Assembly (NCBI GenBank): GCA_009829735.1
Contig: CM020619.1
Location: forward strand, 16,497,816-16,561,815
Origin: Pyropia yezoensis
Taxonomy: Eukaryota; Rhodophyta; Bangiophyceae; Bangiales; Bangiaceae
Direction of reading: 5' to 3'
Length of the DNA: 64,000 bases
In this document: in pieces, positions 20,901-27,857 of the stretch
Position numbering within the stretch: the first letter of the stretch is position 1
How the letters are laid out: each line of letters begins with the position of its first letter
Translations under genes and position numbers: made by a program
The notes under the pieces: model-generated
Told to the model about the DNA's origin: nothing
The model's input: only the letters and a program-made list of their open reading frames with translations
Database searches by the model: none

Positions 20901-21110
20901 GCGCCGATGGCGGCACCACAATGGCGGCGGCACCCACCGCTGCCGTCGTCGCCGCCACCGCTGCCGCAGCTGCCGCCGCTGTCGTCGGTGGGGCAACGAC
21001 GGCGGCGGCGGCGCCGCCGCCGCTGCGGCCGACGGCGGGCCTCCACCTCCGGCAGGGCTGCCGCCCTCGAACCAGTCGATACGCTCTTGGCCGCCAGCGT
21101 TGACGGACAT
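14979..21110 (-). CDS. DDE-type transposase containing an RNase D-like exonuclease domain
   Basis: 2043 residues from the ATG at 21110; the frame is open to 21371 but only a GTG lies there. Residues 1-600 are Gly/Ala/Arg-rich. A zinc-ribbon-like block follows (CCPRCGGNKVYG near 690, then RYRCQARHP). The transposase core has SGDHFFKIIKCNF (about 881) and VFYTDNPTAEAPFL (about 954), giving the first two Asp. A DEDDy 3'-5' exonuclease comes next: GLDVEWDIS (about 1036), IAGDAAKLDAEW (about 1094) and YAGLDAYASLAVYE (about 1166). After it, RGTNSNEGSVHQKLVKNFG (about 1534) may supply the catalytic Glu. Near the C-terminus (about 2017) a Cys/His knuckle reads CSVCHKGRCPG. The layout recalls DUF6729/exonuclease proteins of protists and fungi. 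The frame is intact, so the element may be recent. Terminal inverted repeats were not found by eye. Confidence 0.75.
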   Translation of the reverse strand: MSVNAGGQERIDWFEGGSPAGGGGPPSAAAAAAPPPPSLPHRRQRRQLRQRWRRRRQRWVPPPLWCRHRRGCSCWEVTPAGWSRPVCARVPRRPTVGEWQLAAVGRCQRWRRWLRAAAFAGRSGGGPAPALSCPRRGRRGRGRGEAGAGGRGGGVQAALRVGAGEHGGCGCAGRGGVTSEHSSRGHGGGRANINTRGGGGQGTGEMSAREPGGGGRGGGRLHRNGAGGNERDGGGQGGSDEGGNDEVRSGRGGGVQGGDGRGGGGQGGSGQGDGDVAGSGRGGGGHGGGGAVVTGHSGGAEKEGAQATGGHGRGEQDGGRQPAKSNGRGGTREGAGRPSGLQRAARARGQTRLLFSRRDRDVEAVAGDEQSAPTLRPSSGGGRQEGSLAGLASSPTRAPSHEGSLDAGVAQSAGASVLGKRPAHARVGAVRRASLGPPTVGPCRPPSTGTAASLASTAAAARPPSRLDATHPPSSNVAASAAGRNEAGVFVAEITPAHALTSAGTGTSSGPTNSAERRLSGGGSVARVDAGGSVEPDRGQGRIEEQWRELERVVGVPCEDEGELPREDGAALGAGREDGDGWADPEDELEPEDEVLGGDAAGGAEDGSTSEPPTTPRRHTRPAGATLTYLNKIRHKLANDPAFFQSLHGNIIYPPHPLMSSSSENPSAFYLPKVLVFAPHASKRSGDTKCCPRCGGNKVYGDGWSQFRRIIDVNDCFFVIGQRYRCQARHPNNTFVAWDERLLRAAQPHILALLPVILTRKLGVSQALMDLMRSLVDSGMGMGLFAEMIKENHTREHHRRELAYLYRLERLRPDPSTGQRTMSACRSPPPHFSLFSTQDGYNGCYGSLGYFRSVYVRELAKLEPRLKRHSAALPARVLSGDHFFKIIKCNFTFKGKRLFMAAYSLVNENTEVMAAVLTQSKSMDELRVLLEGVQRRLIAIGMPPAQVEVFYTDNPTAEAPFLESVYPGLSKSAVPLAGLGGRSSEAVLASRPELDFPADHYMEYVVNRDAAALAIDVFRRDLLDDARQRAVPPVMGLDVEWDISPGSSRRLQVLQLSSRTQTLVLHLSRMASIPHQLGALLVDPGVGKAGKMIAGDAAKLDAEWSLPVRGWFELGMYAKERKLIPNAGISLAALTEVLLDRTLNKSEQLRFGNWSAPLSNDAQRYAGLDAYASLAVYEAARTMRSATPGPNATVEGMRVFLTDTCGLRRVAICSVVRDSTNVAADAVKVRLEKVLLPGYVVPKIGLQPSRALRDIDTDGASKGTKQVFAVSRRHLRDVAHPVEKRRTEDLRRGRLVRAALEERDETYDALGPLEEATRRVIRTGVVDGTGEEIPDGGVPDIDEQEDDVERSAADEDYVDIALTSGLESGYVPRGMLSGVRGDVMHAMDRVLRRVPKNHGATQMFARCLAHAMLIFNKGDADAARRVAAERFPALSWDEVLYRHSTWVQARVRRVVPPPGVLAARIQRVCRLFESVQDASTKQLLLNAAGKRAVRQVVKMAADGWLSDLPGVGLYTLRGRDQDNLPLWLCSRGTNSNEGSVHQKLVKNFGNMRGASAELVHFALLEWIHRHNLRAAHNNRPDFHSIGHYDVWILEAILALQEEVYGQRVSYLSHQSASELDLPDFLCGVLPVAADATAGSGLPNGQLLDTLRPVVMCLSPQKQWLAERMGLRLPLLPVHTLAEKVLFFKVQRALRLGRRHPPSAMDVTTEYNRRVADIWLELMGKAVRVGRTNKLKVPKPDVSFKTLAHIVAYQMFYDRSNNALSTMSLFRPNERLQSIAASAANYQSFGAASSSLAPIRRPLPSHGAAAARQASQATTSQPAPSPSRTEIPPLPTSERHTSAAPPEFAASREISRSRREPAAVPTRSAGISSSAPTPSSSSARHAVSPQQVPRVAPALATTPAAAVPVAFSPLFGSPAAGSGSALGALRAGPPCFTAVAPSVATFAGYGQGSWTPAAAGVYSAASGRPGYELAPQQLLPFASSFLAARPPVGVESAAAFSSYPRRREHGTRRRCSVCHKGRCPGSSNRKRCPDYAAGAASRET

Positions 21111-21383
21111 CTGGCCGCCGGCAACAGAATGACGGAGCCGACGCGGCAGCCAACAACGGCTAGTGCGCGCGGCCACGGTGCGGCCAGGATAGCGATGGAC
21201 GTGCAGTTGCACGGCCCGCAGCCCAGCGCCGTACACCGACCGCTTCGCGTTGACGAATCCAGTTGCTGTAATGTCCGGAGGGCGTGCTACTGTTTCGTTT
21301 TGACGCAGGCTGATGGAATTTTGACTCGTAGCGTGCGTGCGTCTGATTGGTCGGGCGCGAGAATTACGCACTCCAATTGGCCG

Positions 21384-21417
21384 AATAGTGCACTATTAGT
21401 GCACTATAGTGCACTAT
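21384..21417. promoter_or_regulatory. three abutting TAGTGCACTA palindromes upstream of the transposase ORF
   Basis: The 11-bp palindrome TAGTGCACTAT occurs at 21386-21396, 21397-21407 and 21407-21417, so the whole block is nearly self-complementary. It lies about 275 bp 5' of the transposase ATG. Clustered palindromes beside a transposase gene suggest transposase or repressor binding, or an element end. No function is shown by the sequence itself. Confidence 0.5.
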
Positions 21418-22007
21418 TCTGGCAGCTCATTGGCTCTGTCGAATCGACGGGACCCCCAACCCATGTGAAGTCGGCCAGCTGCCAGACGATCTGTCAGAAC
21501 ATCTCACATGCATGGGCACGGGCCTCCACAATTCTGATACGTGGCACGCTGGACCCCTTCCATCGGGCATCCCGGGGTGATCCGCTCAATGAAACTTGAC
21601 CCGAGGATGGAGCGCGGGCTGAGTTCTTGTCCGACACCTGAAAGATGCTTGGTCAAAGTCGGGCCCGGACAGGCGCGCTCGGGCGTCCACCCCCCCACGT
21701 CCGCACGCCCGCGTGGGCGGCAAGGGGTTTGGTCGCACAGCGCGAGGCCCTTATCTGAGCAAGAGCGCCAGACGTGCGCTGGACACTTTCCGGCGCGCGG
21801 CCCACTCGGGCAAGGACAAGGCTGCCCGTCTCCGGCGGCGGGTGATGCCAGGGCTCAATGGTTGCCTTCCCTCGGGCAGGCCACAGTGGCGTGCACACCC
21901 AGCGGTCGGCCGTCAAAACGGAGTCGGCCAACGACAAGTCATGCAGGCTCGCGGCGAGGACTGTCTGCGCGCCCGCCAACGATACACGCCCAGGCGTACA
22001 GTCCTCT
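21418..22007. other. intergenic stretch, no gene seen
   Basis: Mixed-composition DNA between the divergent side of the transposase and the 3' end of the membrane-protein gene. ORFs here are short and lack domains. Confidence 0.3.
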
Positions 22008-23248
22008 TTATCCAGAATAATCCTCAAGCAAACCCATCAAACTCGCAGTGTCTCCCTCCAGCAGCTCCCCATAAATGTCCGCGGCCGTAAACGGCGCGCC
22101 GTCGTCACCCGGGACGGCGACGCGAGGGACAGACGCGGGGACCCTCCGTCGATATGTCTCAATTTTTGGCGTTGATTGGATGGCGCGCCGGTCCACTCTA
22201 TCAGCAGCCCCTCGTCTGCGGTTCTGCATGTAGCTCGTGGCGCACAGCCCACGGGGCGTCCCCTGGGCGTCGGTGCGCTCGAGAACGCTCCGTTTACGCA
22301 CGGGGGCGAGGCCAGCGAGGGTGATAGCGGCTGAGCCCCAGATGATCCCCGACCGCACAGCATCCCTCCACCGCCTGGCCTTGACGTTGTCCTGTAGGTA
22401 TGGGGAGGCGCACTGTATGCAAACATACGCAAGGGGCTCCTTATCAAAGGCTTTTTGCACGAGGGTCGATGCGGCATCACTGAAGCCAGTCACCCACAGC
22501 CAAGTCAAGGCCAAGTAAAGACAGTGCCGCAGCGAAAAAATGAGCATATAAAACCCAGGCACAAAATAGATGGGCGTGGTCAGCTCGTCGAACTGTGCCA
22601 GATGGTGCCGTCCACGTAAAAAAAAAATGCATATACGCACATGTTACCACGAGCGCCGTGTACGTACCAAAGAGCCGCCGATCCCTGACCGCCTCGGATC
22701 GACTGTTGCGGCATCCCCGCTGGCTACCGGGTACAACGGTGCAATCAGGTTCAGGCACTGTAGGCTGGGGAAGGTAGCTGGAGGTGTAGATGGCGAGTAC
22801 AGGCACACTGAGGGCCAGGAGGGGGATCGGCGAAGTGCAACAGCAGCAGAGGTCTGTGACGCCGGGAGAGCGACTGAAGGTCATTTCTCTGGTCAAAATC
22901 CACAACGTGGCACTGTAATGCAAAAGCGCTATGTCGCCCCTTAACTAGGTGTGCGCCAGTGGCGTCCACCGACCGGGTGGCCGCGTAGTAGGCGGCGTGG
23001 AGGGGGTAGGTGAGGGCGACGGCGGCGCCGTTTGGGAGCGCCCGCGAGACGCGGTATTGGGCAGGACAGCTCGCTGCCCTGCCCAATGGGAGCGCCCGCG
23101 AGGCGCCCACCTTATCCACCCCCACCCCCGCCGCTGCCAAACGGCGGCAGCGGCAGTCCCCTCGTCCCCGCCTCACGAGTGCCGTGCCCTCCCCACACCA
23201 ACGAGCTGCATGGGAGAGGACCTCAAAAAGCGAGGCGCGCCGTCGCAT
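22008..23248 (-). CDS. unrecognised multi-pass membrane protein in several frames
   Basis: An ATG at 23248 starts a frame with SLFEVLSHAARW and a hydrophobic segment AAVALTYPLHAAYYAA, continuing to HVVDFDQRNDLQ. A second frame (22923-22620) has IPLLALSVPVLAIYTSSYL and FGTYTALVVTCAYMHFFF. A third (22620-22008) has TPIYFVPGFYMLIFSLRHCL, LYLALTWLWVTGF, then a Cys pair (CIQCASP) and a soluble acidic tail ending LLEGDTASLMGLLEDYSG. The second change falls at a run of ten A/T (22619-22628), so a miscall could join those parts; an intron may separate the first two. At least four membrane segments are predicted. I do not recognise the family. Confidence 0.4.
23034..23102. repeat. hairpin flanked by 15-bp direct repeats
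   Basis: GGGAGCGCCCGCGAG occurs at 23034-23048 and again at 23088-23102. Between them lie ACGCGGT and a hairpin with arms ATTGGGCAGG (23056-23065) and CCTGCCCAAT (23078-23087), plus an inner CAGC/GCTG stem. This looks like a 39-bp foldback insertion with a target duplication. It interrupts the N-terminal part of the membrane-protein frame without a stop. Confidence 0.6.
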
Positions 23249-25180
23249 GCAACACAGGGCGGGGGGAGGGCCAGGCAGACCTGGCCCTTGAGCGCCCCAT
23301 CATCCCCACCCTTGCTGGTCACCCCAAGCGGTCGGGGAGCTGCGTTCCACCCCCCCCACAGCACACAGCATACGTCACGGCGGTGGCGGCGGGCTGACCC
23401 TTCCCCCGGCGCGGCGGACGTTGGACGCGCCCCCCGAGCTCCCATCCCCCCCCCACTCGGCCTTGACATACATACATACCACTGCAGGTGAGGAGAAGAA
23501 AAGTAGGCACCCACGCCCGTCCAAGGGACTCGCTTCGTCTTGCAGGCTGAGTTGCAGGGTGAGTTGTCTCTGACACGGTTGCGTGTTTTCACTGAAATCA
23601 TCCCCCATTTTTAACCACACTTGTTCCTGTAGCCCGACAAATGAAGCGTTGGAACGTAGTGCACGGCGGCATTAGAGAGCTAATCCCCATTCGCCCGTCG
23701 CCCTCGAGCGCGTTCCGGCGGGATGGACGGTCATGGTACAGTCAATTCCCGACCTTGCACCACCCCAGTATAAGCCCAGGTGGGGCTAAAACGAGTTGAC
23801 CGACAGTCTTCCACAGTCATTCAGAGCAGCGAGAGAGGCGCGGGCGGCTTTTCTGGGGCGATGGAAGTGGCGGCCGCCATTTCTATCTGCATATCGTCTG
23901 GCCAATGAGCGAAGGCCATTCGGGCACTGTTCACCACAGGCGTGAAGCACTCGGCACTTGACAGAGCCTCCGTGCTCTGGCATTCCTGGAGATTGCTGTA
24001 TTGTGTTGTCCTTGCACCACGGCGGCCGGCCGCGCTGCGCGCCGAGTCGCCCATAGCGGCTAAAAGCCCCTCTACCGCACGGAAACTGACTTGTCTCTCT
24101 ACCGTTACGTTAGCGCTGGCCCGCTCGTTTCGCTTCCTGCGGGTCTTCGTTCCCCCCCTCCCGCTCGCGAAGAAAAGAAGACAACTTGAGCCATGGGAAG
24201 TGCCAGCGCGGAAGGAGGGGAGGGGGTGCGCCTCGTACAGAGCGTCACGCGGGAAGTGGGTCAGCACAACCAGCACGGGAACGGTTGGCCGTGGGGGCGC
24301 CGGCCTGCCCGCGAGCCAGCGCTGCAAGGTCAAGCCACATGAACTTAGTGAGCACCTCAAACAAAATGTGAACTTCTACATACAGTATCGCATTGCGGTC
24401 AAGCGATAGAGATGTTCTGCCGCATTCGCCATAAAGAATGGCGAATGGGGGCGGAATTTGGAGGACCGACAGAGGTGCTCTAAGTGCAAGAGGCAGACGG
24501 CACCCCCGTCGGCGCGCCGGGGGCGGGGGGTGGCCTTTCCCTGCCCCCCCCCCCACCCCCGCCTTCGCACCCGCCGGCTACTGCACCCCACCCCACCCCA
24601 CCCCACCCAACCCCACCCCACCCCACTCCGCCCCACCCCTTCTCACCCTGCCCCACCGGCTGCCCACGCATGTAAGCGCTCCCCTTCCCGGCCCGCTCAT
24701 GACGGCCGCATAGCCCCCCCCCTCCCCATCCCCCGGAGGTCAGGGGAAGGCGACACCCCCCCCGCGCGTGGACCCCTTTACGCAGAGCGGGCGCTCAAGC
24801 CCCGCAGCGGCGGCAGCTGGCGAGCCGACGGCCGCAGATGAGCGCTCGCCCGACGTGGGGTGGGGGAGAGGGGGGGGGGGGGGGGGGATGCTGCCGGCCT
24901 TGGCCGGCCGTTCCCGCCCCCTCGGGATGGTGGTGGTGGTGGGGGTGCGAACGGGGATAGTGATGGTCGTGGTGGGGGCGCAAACGGGGATGGCGGCGGC
25001 GGCGGGGGGAAAGGCCCCTTGATGCAAGAGGAGGGGGAGACACGGGTGCAACGTCGCGGGGCGCGTATGCTCCCTGGTGTGGGCCTCCACGGCTCTTGGA
25101 CGTGGAGGGGGGGGGGGGCGACGGGGCAGACTCGCGGTGGTGGGGAACCAAGGGGGCTTGGCGTGGAACGTTGGAACCAG

Positions 25181-25211
<31 letters not shown>

Positions 25212-26039
25212 ACACGCAGCGCATGCTACCAACCTCGCAGCAGCAGCGGCAGCTGCGGCGGGAGGGGCGGACGGGGGGGGGGGGAAGGGGGGCGGTCGGC
25301 CGGCTCGGCTGGGCGCGTTTTTGGCCTCCCTGCGCGCCCGCTGACGGCCAGCGGGTTCCTGGGGGGAGCAAGCGGGTCGTCCCCCACCTGCGGGCCGCCC
25401 CCGTCCCCGCGCGGTCCCGGTGCGGCCGGCGGGGTGTCCCGCCGACGGCCGGTGTTACCGCCCCGCCGCCTCCCCCTGCCGCCGCCACCTCTGCCGCAGC
25501 CGCTGCCGCAAGATTCCGCCGACGCCGCCCCCGCCCCTCTGGCTGCCTGCTCTTTGGTGCGCCCGCTGCGGTCCCGCCGGGACACCCCGCTGCGGGGTGC
25601 CCCCTCCCGTCGCCGCGTTGGCGGCACTGCCGGCCGCGGCGGCGGCCGCCGCCGCCGCCGCCGCCGTCGTCGCGGCCGTTCCCTGCCCTACCCTGGCCCG
25701 CCCGCCTGCCCGCCCCTTCCCCGCCGCCGCGGCTGTTGCCGCCGCCCGCGCCGGTTCCCGCCGGCGGCAGCCCGGCCGGGCGCGCGCTCCCACGCGCGGC
25801 CCGGCGGTACCCGCCGGTGGGGCCCGCGCGCCGTGTGGCGACGGGGCGGGGGCTGCCCCCCATGGTCGGTGGGGCAATAAGAGCGGGAAAGCCGACGCCG
25901 CGGCGGCCGGCACCGCCCGCCGTGCCTGCAGAGTTGTCGTAGCGCCCGGCACTTCCCCCCCCCCCCCTTCGTGCTTTTCCCGCACCCCCCCGTTCCCCCC
26001 CCGCCCCCCGCTGTGACCGCCGCCGCCAAGACGGCTGTC
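23249..26039. other. gene-poor stretch with simple repeats
   Basis: Many Pro/Gly/Arg-rich ORFs overlap here, none with a domain. Contents include a (CCCCA)n tract near 24583-24650, G runs near 24870-24887 and 25280, and C31 at 25181-25211. The last 300 bases are C-rich and lead into the secreted-protein gene, so they probably hold its promoter and 5' UTR. Confidence 0.35.
24583..24650 (+). repeat. (CCCCA)n microsatellite
   Basis: About a dozen imperfect CCCCA units (TGGGG on the other strand) with single-base variants such as CCCAA and CTCCG. The unit resembles G-rich telomeric repeats, but the tract is short, internal and imperfect, so a telomeric role is unlikely. Confidence 0.75.
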
Positions 26040-27857
26040 ATGGCGCGCCGCCCCGCCATGGTACGGGCGCTCGTGGCGGTGGCCATCCTGGCCACCGTCG
26101 CCGCCGCCGCCACCGTTGTGCGCGGCGCCCCGCCGGCGGCGGCGTCGGCGGACGTGGTGGCCCCCGCCGTGGTGCGGTCGTCAGCGGTGTGTACCATCCG
26201 GCAGTGCCGCCCGTGCGGCGGCACCATCCCCGGCCGCTGCGTCGCCGGGACGGTGTGCGCGCGCAACAACCGGGGCCAGCGCAGCTGCGTCAAGCGGATG
26301 CGCGTCGGCCAAAAGTGCACCGACCCGTGCTGGACGTGCGGGGCGGGGCTCCGGTGCGGCCCCGCGGGCACCTGCGTGGCCGCCGCGCCGGCCGCGCCGG
26401 CCGCGCCGCGGGCCGGCTACACGACCACCATTGGCCGGTGCCGCCCTTGCGGCGGCGCCATCCCTGGCCGATGCACGGCGGGTACGGTGTGTGCAAAGAA
26501 CAACCGCGGGCGGCTGAGCTGCGTCAAGCCCATGGGGCTCGGCCACAAGTGTACCGACCCGTGCTGGGCGTGCACAGCGGGGCTGACCTGCGGCGCGGCG
26601 GGGACGTGCCTGCAGCCGGGGGCGCCCGTGCGCCCACGCGGGCCGGCATTCTTTGTCCACCGGCCGACAGTCGTCCCGCGCAAGCCGACCGTCGTCGCGC
26701 GCCGGCCGACGACGACCTTTGTACGCCGCCCAACCGTCGTCGCGCGGCGCCCGACGACAACCTTTGTACGCCGCCCGACCGTCGTCGCGCGCCGGCCGAC
26801 GACGACTTTTGTACGCCGCCCGACGGTCGTCACACGCAAGCCGACAGTCGTCGCGCGCAGGCCGACGACGACTTTTGTACGCCGCCCGACGGTCGTCGCG
26901 CGCCGGCCGACGACGACTTTTGTACGCCGCCCGACGGTCGTCACACGCAAGCCGACAGTCGTCGCGCGCAGGCCGACGACGACTTTTGTACGCCGCCCGA
27001 CCGTCGTCGCGCGCCGGCCGACGACTTTTGTACGCCGCCCGACCGTCGTCGCGCGCCGGCCGACGACGACTTTTGTACGCCGCCCGACCGTCGTCACACG
27101 CCAGCCGACGACGACTTTTGTACGCCGCCCGACCGTCGTCGCGCGTCGTCCGACGACGACTTTTGTACGCCGCCCGACCGTCGTCGCGCGTCGTCCGACG
27201 ACGACTTTTGTACGCCGCCCGACCGTCGTCGCGCGCCGGCCGACGACTTTTGTACGCCGCCCGACCGTCGTCGCGCGCCGGCCGACGACGACTTTTGTAC
27301 GCCGCCCGACCGTCGTCACACGCCAGCCGACGACGACTTTTGTACGCCGCCCGACCGTCGTCGCGCGTCGTCCGACGACGACTTTTGTACGCCGCCCGAC
27401 CGTCGTCGCGCGTCGTCCGACGACGACTTTTGTACGCCGCCCGACCGTCGTCGCGCGCCGGCCGACGACGACTTTTGTACGCCGCCCGACCGTCGTCGCG
27501 CGCCGTCCGACGACACACGTGCACCAGCACGTGCACCGGCCTACGTCCCACGTGCGCCGAACCCACGTGCTCCGGCACGTGCACCGGCCTACGACCCAGG
27601 TGCGCCGGACCCACGTGCACCAGCACGTGCACCGGCCGACGACCCAGGTGCGCCGGACCCACGTGCACCGGCACGTGCACCGGCCGACGACCCAGGTGCG
27701 CCGGACCCACGTGCACCAGCACGTGCACCGGCCGACGACCCAGGTGCGCCGGACCCACGTGCACCAGCACGTGCACCGGCCGACGACCCAGGTGCGCCGG
27801 ACCCACGTGCACCAGCATGTGCGCAGGACTTCGACCGTCGCGCACCGCCGGTGGTAA
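26040..27857 (+). CDS. secreted Cys-rich protein with Thr/Arg and His-rich repeats
   Basis: 605 residues from the ATG at 26040 (GTCATGG). Residues 1-30 form a signal peptide (VRALVAVAILATVAAAA). Two homologous Cys-rich modules follow (about 48-112 and 130-190): C-RPCGG-IPGRC-AGTVCA, NNRG, SCV, KCTDPCW-C-AGL-CG-AGTC, about ten Cys each. Next come some 20 copies of a 13-16-residue unit (PTVVARRPTTTFVRR), then five to six copies of a 16-residue unit (THVHQHVHRPTTQVRR). The protein ends RTSTVAHRRW. Basic and His-rich repeats behind a signal peptide suggest an extracellular-matrix or wall protein binding acidic sulfated polysaccharide or metal. That role is inferred. The repeats leave other frames open on both strands; this frame is chosen for its signal peptide and Cys modules. 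Confidence 0.75.
   Translation: MARRPAMVRALVAVAILATVAAAATVVRGAPPAAASADVVAPAVVRSSAVCTIRQCRPCGGTIPGRCVAGTVCARNNRGQRSCVKRMRVGQKCTDPCWTCGAGLRCGPAGTCVAAAPAAPAAPRAGYTTTIGRCRPCGGAIPGRCTAGTVCAKNNRGRLSCVKPMGLGHKCTDPCWACTAGLTCGAAGTCLQPGAPVRPRGPAFFVHRPTVVPRKPTVVARRPTTTFVRRPTVVARRPTTTFVRRPTVVARRPTTTFVRRPTVVTRKPTVVARRPTTTFVRRPTVVARRPTTTFVRRPTVVTRKPTVVARRPTTTFVRRPTVVARRPTTFVRRPTVVARRPTTTFVRRPTVVTRQPTTTFVRRPTVVARRPTTTFVRRPTVVARRPTTTFVRRPTVVARRPTTFVRRPTVVARRPTTTFVRRPTVVTRQPTTTFVRRPTVVARRPTTTFVRRPTVVARRPTTTFVRRPTVVARRPTTTFVRRPTVVARRPTTHVHQHVHRPTSHVRRTHVLRHVHRPTTQVRRTHVHQHVHRPTTQVRRTHVHRHVHRPTTQVRRTHVHQHVHRPTTQVRRTHVHQHVHRPTTQVRRTHVHQHVRRTSTVAHRRW
26671..27518 (+). repeat. tandem array of about 45-bp units (39- and 45-bp variants)
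   Basis: The units read roughly CGCCCGACCGTCGTCGCGCG then a variable block, then GACGACGACTTTTGTA. Variant blocks (GCCGGCC, CACGCAAG, TCGTCC, CACGCCAG) recur in a higher-order pattern, so about 240 bp around 27000-27240 is repeated almost exactly at about 27240-27480. Confidence 0.85.
27519..27835 (+). repeat. tandem 48-bp units encoding the His-rich repeat
   Basis: Six units built from CACGTGCACCAGCACGTGCA followed by CCGGCCGACGACCCAGGTG. CACGTG palindromes occur twice per unit. The array is younger and more uniform than the preceding one. Confidence 0.85.

Noticed and set aside
12898-22955. 14-bp match CTTAACTAGGTGTG shared in opposite orientation near 12905 and 22945
   Set aside because: Flanking similarity fades within about 20 bases, so this is probably chance or a small relic.
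24583-24650. Telomere-like (TGGGG)n repeat
   Set aside because: Short, imperfect and internal, next to ordinary sequence. More likely a microsatellite.
24778-25942. Several 270-360-codon ORFs in all frames
   Set aside because: Pure Gly/Pro/Arg low complexity from G and C runs. No start context or motif stood out in any frame.
26181-27845. 554-codon minus-strand ORF across the repeat gene
   Set aside because: It arises because the 45- and 48-bp repeats lack stops on that strand. It has no signal peptide or Cys modules, and the plus frame explains the DNA better.
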